A DNA stretch of 64,000 bases from Neisseria perflava (GCF_019334725.1 NZ_CP079818.1:1302001-1366000), one strand, 5' to 3'; positions 15,498 to 24,738 are shown, counted from the stretch's first letter. The notes: generated by a model not told the origin, from the sequence alone. Numbers and translations: made by a program.

Positions 15498-16796
15498 ATG
15501 GCTAAAAATGTTGTCGTAATCGGTGCCCAATGGGGTGATGAAGGCAAAGGTAAGATTGTTGACTGGCTGGCGGAAGAAGCCAGCGGTGTTGTACGTTTCC
15601 AAGGCGGCCACAATGCCGGCCATACTTTGGTCGTCGGTGGCAAAAAAACCATTTTGCGCCTGATTCCAAGCGGCATTTTGCATGAGACTTTGGACTGCTT
15701 CATCGGCTCAGGTGTTGTCGTTTCTCCTGAAGCATTGTTGGGTGAAATCGACGAATTGAATGCTGCCGGTGTGAAAAACGTCGAAGGCCGTCTGAAAATT
15801 GCGCCGACCTGCCCATTGATTCTGCCTTACCACATTGCGCTTGACCAAGCTCGCGAAGCTTCCCGCGGTAAAAGCAAAATTGGTACAACCGGTCGCGGCA
15901 TCGGCCCGGCTTATGAAGATAAAGTTGCTCGTCGCGCGATTCGCGTGGTGGACTTGTTGCACCCTGAAAAACTGGTTGAAAAACTGGAAGCCGTTTTGGC
16001 TTATTACAATGTTCAGTTGCAACACCTGCACAATGCCAAGCCGGTAAAAGTTGAAGACGTGATGGCGGTCATTGAAAAAGTTGCACCGCGCATTACGCCG
16101 ATGATTACCGATGTTTCCTGTGTTTTGAACGAGAAAAACCGCAAAGGCGAAAGCCTGTTGTTTGAAGGCGCGCAAGGTACGTTGCTGGACATCGACTACG
16201 GTACTTATCCGTTTGTAACTTCCTCCAACTGCTTGGCTGGTGCCGCTTCTGCCGGTGCAGGCGTAGGTCCGCAAATGCTGGATTATGTTTTGGGTATCGT
16301 TAAAGCCTATACTACCCGCGTGGGTTCCGGTCCATTCCCGACTGAATTGTTTGATGAAGTGGGCGCAGGTTTGGCAGAGCGCGGCCATGAGTTCGGTTCT
16401 GTAACCGGTCGTGCGCGTCGTTGCGGTTGGTTTGACGCGGCTGCTCTGAAACGCTCTATTCAAGTTAACGGCATTTCCGGCATGTGCATTACCAAGCTGG
16501 ACGTGATGGATGGTATTGAAAACATCAATATCTGTGTAGGTTATGAATTGCCTGATGGCAGCAAAATCGACATTCTGCCTTGCGGCTCCGATGCGGTAGA
16601 AACCTGCAAACCGATTTATGAAACCATGCCGGGTTGGAGCGAGTCGACTTTCGGCGTGAAAGAGTACGACAAGCTGCCTGAAAACGCTAAAGCTTATCTG
16701 AAACGTATTGAAGAAGTGTGCGGTGCGCCTGTGGCCATTGTTTCAACCGGTCCTGACCGTGAAGAAACCATTGTTTTGCATCATCCGTTTGCTTAA
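15498..16796 (+). CDS. purA: Adenylosuccinate synthetase
   Basis: 432 residues from the second ATG (15498); another ATG lies six bases upstream at 15492. The later start has the better distance from AAGG and gives MAKNVVVIGAQWGDEG. Signatures present are QWGDEGKGKIVDWL with the phosphate loop, GTTGRGIGPAYEDK, and RVGSGPFPTE. It converts IMP and aspartate to adenylosuccinate with GTP in AMP synthesis. Two terminators follow in tandem. Confidence 0.95.
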   Translation: MAKNVVVIGAQWGDEGKGKIVDWLAEEASGVVRFQGGHNAGHTLVVGGKKTILRLIPSGILHETLDCFIGSGVVVSPEALLGEIDELNAAGVKNVEGRLKIAPTCPLILPYHIALDQAREASRGKSKIGTTGRGIGPAYEDKVARRAIRVVDLLHPEKLVEKLEAVLAYYNVQLQHLHNAKPVKVEDVMAVIEKVAPRITPMITDVSCVLNEKNRKGESLLFEGAQGTLLDIDYGTYPFVTSSNCLAGAASAGAGVGPQMLDYVLGIVKAYTTRVGSGPFPTELFDEVGAGLAERGHEFGSVTGRARRCGWFDAAALKRSIQVNGISGMCITKLDVMDGIENINICVGYELPDGSKIDILPCGSDAVETCKPIYETMPGWSESTFGVKEYDKLPENAKAYLKRIEEVCGAPVAIVSTGPDREETIVLHHPFA

Positions 16797-16810
16797 TTGA
16801 AGAAGTGAAT

Positions 16811-16842
16811 AAAAGGCCGTCTGAATTTTCAGACGGCCTTTT
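16811..16842 (+). terminator. DUS-pair terminator after purA
   Basis: A 15-base inverted repeat AAAAGGCCGTCTGAA has a two-base loop and is followed by a TTTT end. Confidence 0.8.
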
Positions 16843-16857
16843 ATATAAAATGCAATA

Positions 16858-16900
16858 AAAATTCAGCCCTGAAGAACACCTGTCTTCAGGGCTGAATTTT
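16858..16900 (+). terminator. Second, DUS-free terminator after purA
   Basis: A perfect 18-base inverted repeat (AAAATTCAGCCCTGAAGA at 16858-16875 and its complement at 16883-16900) has a seven-base loop and ends in TTTT. Confidence 0.85.
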
Positions 16901-16955
16901 GTATTTTACGCTGTTTTTAAGTACGAATGTTTGGAAAGTGAGATGTAGTGCCAAG

Positions 16956-16970
16956 TAACAATTATTCTCA
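16956..16970 (-). promoter_or_regulatory. Possible Fur box upstream of pflB
   Basis: On the reverse strand TGAGAATAATTGTTA matches the 7-1-7 Fur pattern TGATAATNATTATCA at 11 of 14 positions. It directly abuts the FNR-like site. Confidence 0.35.
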
Positions 16971-16984
16971 TTGACGTAAATCAA
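16971..16984 (+). promoter_or_regulatory. FNR-type site upstream of pflB
   Basis: TTGACGTAAATCAA matches the FNR consensus TTGAT-N4-ATCAA at nine of ten positions. It lies about 120 bases before pflB. FNR activates pfl genes in other bacteria when oxygen is low, so this suggests anaerobic induction here. Confidence 0.65.
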
Positions 16985-17098
16985 GAAAAACCAAATCTGT
17001 AATTTTATTTCATAAAAACCCCTGTAAATAAATGGGTATTGATGTTATCCTTTCAGAAAATTTACAGTCTATATTTTCAATAAAATTAGGAGCTTGAT

Positions 17099-19384
17099 AT
17101 GTCAAATGATGTTCAGCAACGTCCAGCCGCTTGGGAAGGTTTTGTCGGTGGCAACTGGGAAACCAACGTAGATGTCCGCGATTTTATTCAAAAAAACTAC
17201 ACGCCATATGAAGGCGATGCCTCTTTCTTGGCACCAGCAACCGAAGCCACAACCAAACTGTGGGCGGAAGTGATGGAAGGTATCAAGGTTGAAAACCGTA
17301 CACACGAGCCGTATAAAATCGACGCGCAAATCGTCTCCGGTATTACCAGCCACGCTCCAGGCTATATCGACAAAGATTTGGAAACCATCGTCGGCCTGCA
17401 AACAGACGAGCCTTTGAAACGCTCCATCATGCCGTTTGGCGGTTTGAAAATGGTGCAAGACGCGTGCAAAGTGTACAACGTTGAATTGAATCCTGAAGTC
17501 AGCGAAATTTTCACCAAATACCGCAAAACCCATAACCAAGGCGTGTTTGACGTTTATACGCCCGACATCCGCCGCTGCCGTAAATCAGGCGTGATTACCG
17601 GCCTGCCGGATGCCTATGGCCGCGGCCGTATTATCGGCGACTACCGCCGCGTGGCATTGTACGGTATCGACTTCTTGATGAAAGACAAACTTAACCAGTT
17701 CAACTCACTGCAAGCCGATTTGGAAAACGGTGTGGACTTGGAAGAGGTCATCCGCCGTCGCGAAGAAATCAACGAACAATACAAAGCCTTGGGTCAAATG
17801 AAAGAAATGGCGGCTTCTTACGGCTACGACATTTCCGGCCCTGCAAAAAATGCACAAGAAGCCATCCAATGGACTTACTTTGCCTACCTTGCTGCCGTTA
17901 AATCTCAAAACGGCGCAGCGATGTCCTTCGGCCGTGTATCTTCATTCTTGGATATTTACATTGAACGCGACCTGAAAAACGGTGTGATTACCGAAACCCA
18001 AGCGCAAGAATTTATCGACCACTTAGTGATGAAACTGCGTATGGTCCGTTTCCTGCGTACGCCTGAATACGACCAACTCTTCTCCGGCGACCCGATTTGG
18101 GCAACCGAATCCATCGGTGGTATGGGCTTGGACGGCCGTACCTTGGTAACACGCACCAACTTCCGCGTGTTGCACACCTTGTACAACATGGGTCCGTCTC
18201 CTGAGCCGAACATCACCGTATTGTGGTCTGAACAACTGCCACAAGGCTTTAAAGAGTACTGCGCCAAAGTATCCATCGACACTTCGTCTATCCAATACGA
18301 GAACGACGACTTGATGCGTCCTGACTTCAATAGCGATGACTACGCTATTGCCTGCTGCGTGAGCCCGATGATTGTCGGCAAACAAATGCAGTTCTTCGGC
18401 GCCCGTGCCAACTTGGCAAAAACCCTGCTGTACGCAATCAACGGCGGTGTGGATGAAAAATCTAAAGAACAAGTTGGTCCGAAAACCGAACCGATTATGG
18501 ACGAAGTCTTGGACTACGACACTGTCTTTGCGCGCATGGACAAATTCATGGATTGGCTGGCAACCCAATACGTTACTGCCTTGAACATCATTCACTACAT
18601 GCATGACAAATACAGCTACGAAGCTGCATTGATGGCATTGCATGACCGTGATGTGATCCGTACGATGGCTTGCGGTATTGCCGGTCTGTCTGTGGCTGCC
18701 GACTCTCTGTCTGCCATTAAATACGCCAAAGTGAAACCGATTCGCGACGAAAACGGCATTGCCGTTGACTTTGAAATCGAAGGCGAATACCCACAATTTG
18801 GTAACAACGACGACCGCGTTGACGAGATTGCCTGCGACTTGGTTGAACGCTTCATGAAAAAAGTGGCAACCCACAAAACTTACCGCAACGCCACTCCGAC
18901 TCAGTCCGTACTGACCATTACTTCCAACGTTGTTTACGGTAAGAAAACCGGTAATACTCCAGACGGCCGCCGTGCAGGCGCTCCGTTTGGTCCGGGTGCA
19001 AACCCAATGCACGGCCGTGACGTCAACGGTGCAGTCGCTTCATTGACTTCCGTAGCCAAACTGCCATTTGAGTTTGCCAAAGACGGTATTTCCTATACCT
19101 TCTCCATTATTCCTGGCGCGTTGGGTAAAGACGAGCATTCCCGCGAACGCAACCTTGCCGGTCTGATGGACGGTTATTTCCATCATGAAGAAGGAGAAGT
19201 GGAAGGCGGCCAACACTTGAACGTCAACGTATTGAACCGTGAGACTTTGGAAGATGCGATGCATCATCCGGAGAAATATCCGCAGTTGACCATTCGCGTG
19301 TCCGGTTATGCGGTTCGCTTCAACTCGCTGACCCGCGAACAACAGCTTGACGTGATTACCCGTACGTTCACAGAAACCATGTAA
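17099..19384 (+). CDS. pflB: Formate acetyltransferase (pyruvate formate-lyase)
   Basis: 761 residues, close to E. coli PflB (760). The two catalytic cysteines are adjacent, Cys419 and Cys420, in YAIACCVSP. The glycyl radical site is RVSGYAVRF near the C-terminus, with Gly736. It cleaves pyruvate plus CoA to acetyl-CoA and formate without oxygen. Its activase gene follows at 19524. An AGGAG ribosome site precedes the ATG, and an FNR-like box lies upstream. Confidence 0.96.
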   Translation: MSNDVQQRPAAWEGFVGGNWETNVDVRDFIQKNYTPYEGDASFLAPATEATTKLWAEVMEGIKVENRTHEPYKIDAQIVSGITSHAPGYIDKDLETIVGLQTDEPLKRSIMPFGGLKMVQDACKVYNVELNPEVSEIFTKYRKTHNQGVFDVYTPDIRRCRKSGVITGLPDAYGRGRIIGDYRRVALYGIDFLMKDKLNQFNSLQADLENGVDLEEVIRRREEINEQYKALGQMKEMAASYGYDISGPAKNAQEAIQWTYFAYLAAVKSQNGAAMSFGRVSSFLDIYIERDLKNGVITETQAQEFIDHLVMKLRMVRFLRTPEYDQLFSGDPIWATESIGGMGLDGRTLVTRTNFRVLHTLYNMGPSPEPNITVLWSEQLPQGFKEYCAKVSIDTSSIQYENDDLMRPDFNSDDYAIACCVSPMIVGKQMQFFGARANLAKTLLYAINGGVDEKSKEQVGPKTEPIMDEVLDYDTVFARMDKFMDWLATQYVTALNIIHYMHDKYSYEAALMALHDRDVIRTMACGIAGLSVAADSLSAIKYAKVKPIRDENGIAVDFEIEGEYPQFGNNDDRVDEIACDLVERFMKKVATHKTYRNATPTQSVLTITSNVVYGKKTGNTPDGRRAGAPFGPGANPMHGRDVNGAVASLTSVAKLPFEFAKDGISYTFSIIPGALGKDEHSRERNLAGLMDGYFHHEEGEVEGGQHLNVNVLNRETLEDAMHHPEKYPQLTIRVSGYAVRFNSLTREQQLDVITRTFTETM

Positions 19385-19446
19385 TCCGGGTGACGAAACA
19401 AACTAGAAGCTAAATTTGCATTTGGTTTGTTTTGAAACAAAGCTCC

Positions 19447-19475
19447 AAGGCCGTCTGAAATGTTCAGACGGCCTT
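19447..19475 (+). terminator. DUS-pair hairpin between pflB and pflA
   Basis: AAGGCCGTCTGAA and its complement are separated by three bases. It may limit read-through from pflB into the activase gene. Confidence 0.7.
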
Positions 19476-19523
19476 TATTATCGTACAATTCACATCAGCA
19501 AAATTATTTTTGAGCCGAACATT

Positions 19524-20330
19524 ATGTCCACGACTTTTGCGATCACTCCCGAGCCGGAACTGAAAAACCTTGGCCACCGCCACTATAACGGCAAAGGCAT
19601 TATTCATTCGATTGAATCTTGCGGCGCTGTCGATGGTCCGGGTTTGCGCTACGTGCTCTTTTTGCAAGGTTGTCTGATGCGTTGCCTTTATTGTCATAAT
19701 CGAGATACTTGGGATTTGCATACCGAGCAGGCACAGAAATTGGATGTGGCAACCGTGATGAAGCAGGTTATGACCTATCGCCATTATCTGCGTGCGACAG
19801 GCGGAGGCGTAACGGCAACCGGCGGCGAGCCATTATTGCAATATGAGTTTGTACGCGACTGGTTTACGGCCTGTCGGGAACACGATATTCATACCTGTCT
19901 CGACAGCAATGGCTATGCTTTGCACTATGATTCAATTTTGGATGATTTGCTCGATCATACCAATTTGGTCATGCTTGACTTGAAACAAATCGATCCTGAA
20001 ATTCATAAAGTACTCGTCGGTATTCCCAATACCAAAACGCTGAAATTTGCGCGCTATCTTGCCGAACGCAATCAGCCGACACGGGTACGTTATGTGGTTG
20101 TTCCCGGTTATACCGATGATGAGCGGTCAGCGCATTTATTGGGCGAGTTTATCGGTGATATGGATAATGTCGAAATGGTCGAGCTTTTACCGTATCACGA
20201 ATTGGGCGCACACAAATGGGCTTTGTGCGGCGACGAATACAAATTAAAAGGCGTACATCCGCCGCCTAAAGAAACTATTTTAAAAATCAAAGAAATATTA
20301 GAGAGTTACGGAAAAAATATTATTTATTAA
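19524..20330 (+). CDS. pflA: Pyruvate formate-lyase activating enzyme
   Basis: 268 residues from the ATG at 19524. A radical SAM cluster motif CLMRCLYCHN (C-X3-C-X2-C) and the glycine-rich TGGGVTATGGEPLLQ are typical of PflA. It uses S-adenosylmethionine and a 4Fe-4S cluster to create the glycyl radical on PflB. The frame is open back to 19416, but that part overlaps the DUS hairpin and is not conserved-looking. It is downstream of pflB, as is usual. Confidence 0.93.
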   Translation: MSTTFAITPEPELKNLGHRHYNGKGIIHSIESCGAVDGPGLRYVLFLQGCLMRCLYCHNRDTWDLHTEQAQKLDVATVMKQVMTYRHYLRATGGGVTATGGEPLLQYEFVRDWFTACREHDIHTCLDSNGYALHYDSILDDLLDHTNLVMLDLKQIDPEIHKVLVGIPNTKTLKFARYLAERNQPTRVRYVVVPGYTDDERSAHLLGEFIGDMDNVEMVELLPYHELGAHKWALCGDEYKLKGVHPPPKETILKIKEILESYGKNIIY

Positions 20331-20335
20331 AACAG

Positions 20336-20381
20336 AAAAAGGCCGTCTGAAACGAAATAATCAGTTTCAGACGGCCTTTTT
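20336..20381. terminator. DUS-pair terminator
   Basis: An 18-base perfect inverted repeat AAAAAGGCCGTCTGAAAC with T run serves the convergent pflA and proS genes. Confidence 0.85.
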
Positions 20382-20395
20382 ATCATTGAAAAAAC

Positions 20396-22108
20396 TTAAG
20401 CGTTCAATGCGGCCAAAACCTTGGCGACAACTTCTGATACTGCAACGGCTTGAGCCTGATTGTCACGGCGCTCGGCATATTCGACATTGCCTTCTTTTAA
20501 GGCGCGATCGCCGATGACGATGCGGTGAGGGATGCCCAGCAGCTCGGAGTCATTCAGCAAAACGCCTGCACGTTCGTCGCGGTCATCCAACAATACATCC
20601 GCACCGGCAGCCAAAAGCTCGGCATAGATTTTGTCGGCGGTTTCGCGTACGGCTTCAGATTTTTTGTAGTTCATCGGCACGATAACGACTTCAAACGGCG
20701 CCATTGCTTTGGTCCAAACAATGCCTTTTTCGTCGTTGTTTTGTTCGATGGCGGCAGCAACAACGCGGGTAATACCGATACCGTAGCAGCCCATTTCCAT
20801 GATTTGGGATTTACCGTTATTGTCCAAGAAGCTGACATTCATGGCTTGGGTATATTTATCGCGTAATTGGAAAACGTGGCCGACTTCAATACCACGCGCC
20901 AGTTTTAGACGGCCTTGTTCGTCAGGGCTGATATCGCCTTCGATGACATTGCGCAAATCGACAAATTCAGGCTCGTCAGCATCTCGGCCGAAGTTGAAGC
21001 CGGTATAGTGGTAGTCGTCTTCGTTCGCGCCGATAACCCAGTCTGCGCCTTTTTCAGTAGCGAAATCGGCATAGACTTTACCTTTGAAGTTGACAGGGCC
21101 GAGAGAGCCGCCGTTTGCGCCGAATTGTTCAATAATCACGGCAGGGCTCGCCATGGTCAGTGGCGATTTTACGCCGGCCAGTTTTTCTGCCTTGATGTCG
21201 TTAAATTCATGGTCGCCACGCAACAGCAGCAGGACGAGTTCGCCTTCGTTTTCGCCTTCAACCACGATGGATTTGAGGGTTTGTTCAACCGGAATATTGA
21301 GGAATTCAACCAAAGACTCAATGGTTTTGACGTTTGGCGTATGTACTTTGGTCAACTCGGCCTGAGCAGCAGCGCGTTCGCCTTTAAGCGGCAAAGTCGG
21401 CGCCAGCTCGATATTGGCGGCGTAATCAGAAGTGTCGCTATATGCAATAACGTCTTCGCCGCTTTCAGCCAATACTTGGAATTCGTGAGAGCCGGTACCG
21501 CCGATGCTACCGGTATCCGCGGCAACAGGACGGAATTCCAAACCCAAACGGGTGAAGATACGGCAGTAAGCGTCGTACATATCTTGATAGGTCGTCTGAA
21601 GCGAGGCATAGTCGGCATGGAAGGAATAAGCGTCTTTCATGACAAACTCGCGTGCACGCATCACACCAAAGCGCGGACGCACTTCATCGCGGAATTTGGT
21701 TTGGATGTGATAAAAGTTTTTCGGCAATTGTTTGTAGCTGTTGACTTCTTTGCGCACGATGTCGGCAATCACTTCTTCACAAGTCGGACCCATACAGAAA
21801 TCACGGTCATGACGGTCTTTCAGGCGCAGCAGTTCTTTACCGTAAAACTCCCAGCGGCCGGATTCCTGCCACAGTTCGGCAGGTTGTACCACCGGCATCA
21901 GCAGCTCCACGCTACCTGCGCGGGCCATTTCTTCGCGCACGATATTTTCAACTTTGCGCAATACGCGCAGACCCATCGGCATCCAAGTATAAAGACCTGA
22001 TGCGTTGGCTTTGATCAAGCCGGCACGAATCATCAGCTTGTGGCTGGCAAGTGCGGCTTCGGCAGGGGCTTCTTTAAGGGTAGAAATGAAGAACTGGGAG
22101 GCTTTCAT
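20396..22108 (-). CDS. proS: Prolyl-tRNA synthetase, bacterial type
   Basis: 570 residues from the ATG at 22108, the length of bacterial ProRS with the internal editing (INS) domain. The start SQFFISTLKEAPAEAALASH, motif 2 region FRDEVRPRFGVMRAREFVMKDAYSFH (quoted in two halves around residue 140-165) and motif 3 GIGITRVVAAAIEQ are clear. It charges tRNA-Pro and hydrolyses Ala-tRNA-Pro. An upstream in-frame start exists at 22183 but gives an unlikely extension. Confidence 0.95.
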   Translation of the reverse strand: MKASQFFISTLKEAPAEAALASHKLMIRAGLIKANASGLYTWMPMGLRVLRKVENIVREEMARAGSVELLMPVVQPAELWQESGRWEFYGKELLRLKDRHDRDFCMGPTCEEVIADIVRKEVNSYKQLPKNFYHIQTKFRDEVRPRFGVMRAREFVMKDAYSFHADYASLQTTYQDMYDAYCRIFTRLGLEFRPVAADTGSIGGTGSHEFQVLAESGEDVIAYSDTSDYAANIELAPTLPLKGERAAAQAELTKVHTPNVKTIESLVEFLNIPVEQTLKSIVVEGENEGELVLLLLRGDHEFNDIKAEKLAGVKSPLTMASPAVIIEQFGANGGSLGPVNFKGKVYADFATEKGADWVIGANEDDYHYTGFNFGRDADEPEFVDLRNVIEGDISPDEQGRLKLARGIEVGHVFQLRDKYTQAMNVSFLDNNGKSQIMEMGCYGIGITRVVAAAIEQNNDEKGIVWTKAMAPFEVVIVPMNYKKSEAVRETADKIYAELLAAGADVLLDDRDERAGVLLNDSELLGIPHRIVIGDRALKEGNVEYAERRDNQAQAVAVSEVVAKVLAALNA

Positions 22109-22252
22109 GGCGTATTTTTCTTTCTTAAAAATAAGTGCGTATTGTAACGCAAAATGTATGACCGCGTGTCTTTTGAATGGCATCTGATGAAATCGGCCGT
22201 TGTTTTACGCAGCTTTTGATTCGGGGCGATTTTTAGGGATGTCAACCCTAAT

Positions 22253-22455
22253 TTATGCACAAAGCCGCATAACCTTGTTTTACCTATAAATTTTCACTGT
22301 ATGATTATAGTAAAATCTTATAAATATAACTATTTGATTTTATTATGTTTTATTTGATTAAATTTTAGTCAATTTAAGACTTGGTTTGTTCCTAAAGAAA
22401 ATTTTACGATTACCCAAAGCTTATCAACAGATTTATCCACAGAGATTGTGTATAG
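22253..22455. other. DnaA-box cluster around an AT-rich segment (origin-like)
   Basis: The 495-base gap between proS and the hydrolase gene has no reading frame but holds DnaA-box-like nonamers. TTATGCACA is at 22253-22261 and TTATCCACA at 22433-22441, both fitting TTATNCACA. TTATCAACA is at 22421-22429 with one mismatch, and TGTGTATAG on the other strand at 22447-22455 with one mismatch. About 110 very AT-rich bases lie between the first and the others, with the look of an unwinding element. It could be the chromosomal origin, a DnaA-titration site, or chance. Confidence 0.45.
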
Positions 22456-22603
22456 ATTTTAAATGCCGCCAGCGTAATGATTTTGCATGATTGGCAACCT
22501 TGTTTAAAGCAGATTTGATTGCCTTAAAAAGATGGGGCAACAACACGATGGGCAGGTTTTGCGCTAACATTCTGCTTATTGCTGTTTCCTTACAAGAGGT
22601 AAA

Positions 22604-23452
22604 ATGAAAAATTCAGAATTGCATTTGCTGGAACGCAGAAAGATGTTTAACGGGTATCAGGAACGGTACCGCCATTTTTCTCAAACCTGCCGGACGGATA
22701 TGGTATTTGATGTCTATCTGCCGCCACAAGTCTTAAAAGGCTATCCCGCGCCTGTTTTATATTTTCTTTCCGGTTTAAATAGCGATGGTTCTGAATTGGT
22801 TCGGCAAAGTGGAATCCAACGTTTTGCGGCACAGTGGAATATTATTGTGGCTTTTCCGGATACCTCGCCACGCGGTCAGCATGTTGCCGACAGTGAGGAA
22901 CATTATCTTGGACAGGGTGCCGGATTTTATGTCAATGCAACTGAAGTGCCTTGGGCGCAGCATTACCAAATGGAAAGCTATATCAGCCAAGAATTGTCTG
23001 ATTTAATCGAGCATCATTTTCCGGTAACGAAAGAGCGCAGCATTGCAGGTTTCAACATGGGCGGGCATGGCGCGCTGCATTTGGCTTTGAATCATCCAGG
23101 CCGATATGCTGCGGTTTCAGCCTTTGCGCCTTTATGTCATCCTATCGATACGGAAGGCGGCAGGCAGGCGTTGTCAGCTTATTTGGGCCAAAACGTGGAA
23201 ACGTGGAAACGCTATGACAGTACAGAGCTGCTTCAGACGACCTCGCATAAATTGCCTGTTTTGATTGATGTCGGCAGTGAAGATGCTTTGTATCCTGAAG
23301 TCCTGCAACCGGAAGGGTTTGTCCGCTCAGCACGCGAAAAAGGTTTCAATATCCAATATAAAGTACGCCCGGGCTATGGGCATGACTATTTCTTTATTGC
23401 CAGCTTTATCGATTCGCATATTGAGTTTCATGCTCAGGCATTGGGGCTTTAA
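22604..23452 (+). CDS. S-formylglutathione hydrolase homologue lacking the nucleophile serine
   Basis: 282 residues, full-length for the EstD/FghA family (alpha/beta hydrolase). Conserved blocks are PAPVLYFLSGLN, DTSPRG, QGAGFYVNAT, AVSAFAPLCHP and the C-terminal GYGHDYFFIASFID with the catalytic His; Asp is in VGSEDAL. The nucleophile elbow, GHSMGGHGAL in active enzymes, reads GFNMGGHGAL here, so Ser is replaced by Asn and the preceding His by Phe. The Cys after SGLT is also absent (SGLNSDGS). The frame is intact, with an AGAGG ribosome site, so the protein is probably made but not an ordinary esterase. No adhC lies beside it. A mucosa-type DUS variant lies inside at about 23235. Confidence 0.8.
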   Translation: MKNSELHLLERRKMFNGYQERYRHFSQTCRTDMVFDVYLPPQVLKGYPAPVLYFLSGLNSDGSELVRQSGIQRFAAQWNIIVAFPDTSPRGQHVADSEEHYLGQGAGFYVNATEVPWAQHYQMESYISQELSDLIEHHFPVTKERSIAGFNMGGHGALHLALNHPGRYAAVSAFAPLCHPIDTEGGRQALSAYLGQNVETWKRYDSTELLQTTSHKLPVLIDVGSEDALYPEVLQPEGFVRSAREKGFNIQYKVRPGYGHDYFFIASFIDSHIEFHAQALGL

Positions 23453-23465
23453 GCAGTATTGAATA

Positions 23466-23512
23466 AAAGGCCGTCTGAAATCCGATTAATGGTCGGATTT
23501 CAGACGGCCTTT
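23466..23512. terminator. DUS-pair terminator
   Basis: A perfect 20-base inverted repeat containing AGGCCGTCTGAA, with a T-rich end, lies between the convergent hydrolase and recA genes. Confidence 0.85.
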
Positions 23513-23544
23513 ATTTGGTCTTTAACCTTTAATTTCAAACAGAC

Positions 23545-24591
23545 TTATTCCTCAGGACGTTCGCCGTCGGTATCGTCCAATTTGCCTTCGGTAATATCGA
23601 CATTGATACCGACTGCCGCACGGATTTTGGCATCGATTTCGTTGGCGATATCAGGGTTTTCTTTCAGCCAAACGCGTACATTGTCTTTACCTTGGCCGAT
23701 TTTTGCGCCGTTGTAGCTGTACCATGCACCAGATTTTTCAACGATGTCATGTTTGACGCCCAAGTCGATCAATTCACCTTCCCAGCTGATGCCTTCACCG
23801 TAAAGAATATCGAATTCGGCTTGACGGAATGGAGGTGCAACTTTGTTTTTGATGACTTTGACTTTGGTTTCGTTACCAATGACGTCATCGCCTTTTTTAA
23901 TCTGACCGGTACGGCGGATGTCGAGGCGGACGGAGGCGTAGAATTTGAGTGCGTTACCGCCGGTCGTGGTTTCAGGGCTGCCGAACATCACGCCGATTTT
24001 CATACGGATTTGGTTAATGAAAACAACCAATGTATTGGTGCGTTTGATGTGGCCGGTCAGTTTGCGGAGGGCTTGGCTCATCAGGCGAGCTTGCAGGCCG
24101 ACGTGGCTGTCACCCATTTCGCCTTCGATCTCGGCTTTAGGTACAAGTGCGGCTACGGAGTCGACAACAACCATATCGATACCGCCTGAGCGTACCAATG
24201 TATCGCAGATTTCCAATGCCTGTTCGCCGGTATCCGGTTGGGAGAGATAGAGTTCTTCGACTTTTACACCGAGTTTGCGGGCGTAAATCGGGTCAAAAGC
24301 ATGCTCGGCATCGATGAATGCGCAGATGCCGCCATTTTTTTGGCATTGGGCAATGGCTTCGAGACAGAGTGTGGTTTTACCGGAGGATTCCGGGCCGAAA
24401 ATTTCAACCACGCGGCCGCGGGGCAGACCGCCAACGCCGAGTGCCAAGTCCACGCCGAGGGAGCCGGTGGAAATAACATCAAGGTTTTCTTCCTGTTGGC
24501 TGCCGTCCATTTTCATGATGGAGCCTTTGCCAAAGTTTTTTTCGATTTGGGCAAGGGCGGCGGCTAAGGCTTTGCTTTTTTCGTCTGACAT
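23545..24591 (-). CDS. recA: Recombinase RecA
   Basis: 348 residues. Walker A is GPESSGKTTL, Walker B is the MVVVDSVAAL region, and loop 2 contains FINQIRMKIGVMFGSPETT; all are diagnostic of RecA. It forms the filament on single-stranded DNA for recombination, SOS induction and, in neisseriae, transformation and pilin variation. The C-terminus is acidic (DDTDGERPEE). It is a single gene; recX is not next to it. Confidence 0.97.
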   Translation of the reverse strand: MSDEKSKALAAALAQIEKNFGKGSIMKMDGSQQEENLDVISTGSLGVDLALGVGGLPRGRVVEIFGPESSGKTTLCLEAIAQCQKNGGICAFIDAEHAFDPIYARKLGVKVEELYLSQPDTGEQALEICDTLVRSGGIDMVVVDSVAALVPKAEIEGEMGDSHVGLQARLMSQALRKLTGHIKRTNTLVVFINQIRMKIGVMFGSPETTTGGNALKFYASVRLDIRRTGQIKKGDDVIGNETKVKVIKNKVAPPFRQAEFDILYGEGISWEGELIDLGVKHDIVEKSGAWYSYNGAKIGQGKDNVRVWLKENPDIANEIDAKIRAAVGINVDITEGKLDDTDGERPEE

Positions 24592-24680
24592 GTTTTCTCT
24601 CCGAAAGGAAATATGAATCGCTAAGAATTTATTTAGCTATTATCGCATAAATTAAGAAAAAGTATAGTTTTATTTTTATT

Positions 24681-24724
24681 TTTCAGACGGCCTGTGTTTT
24701 TTGTATGCAACAGGCCGTCTGAAA
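24681..24724 (-). terminator. DUS-pair terminator after aroA
   Basis: TTTCAGACGGCCTG at 24681-24694 and its complement at 24711-24724, 15 bases past the aroA stop. Confidence 0.7.
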
Positions 24725-24738
24725 CTTTGAATAATCAA

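Noticed and set aside
16858..16900. Possible riboswitch or attenuator before pflB
   Set aside because: The perfect stem with T run just after purA is better explained as a plain terminator; no further structure is visible upstream of pflB.
18023..19012. 329-codon leftward open frame opposite pflB
   Set aside because: An antisense shadow of a strongly biased, highly expressed gene, with no ribosome site and no recognisable domain.
20915..22000. 361-codon rightward open frame
   Set aside because: It lies fully opposite proS, and its translation (Phe- and His-rich) is typical of the antisense of a conserved gene.
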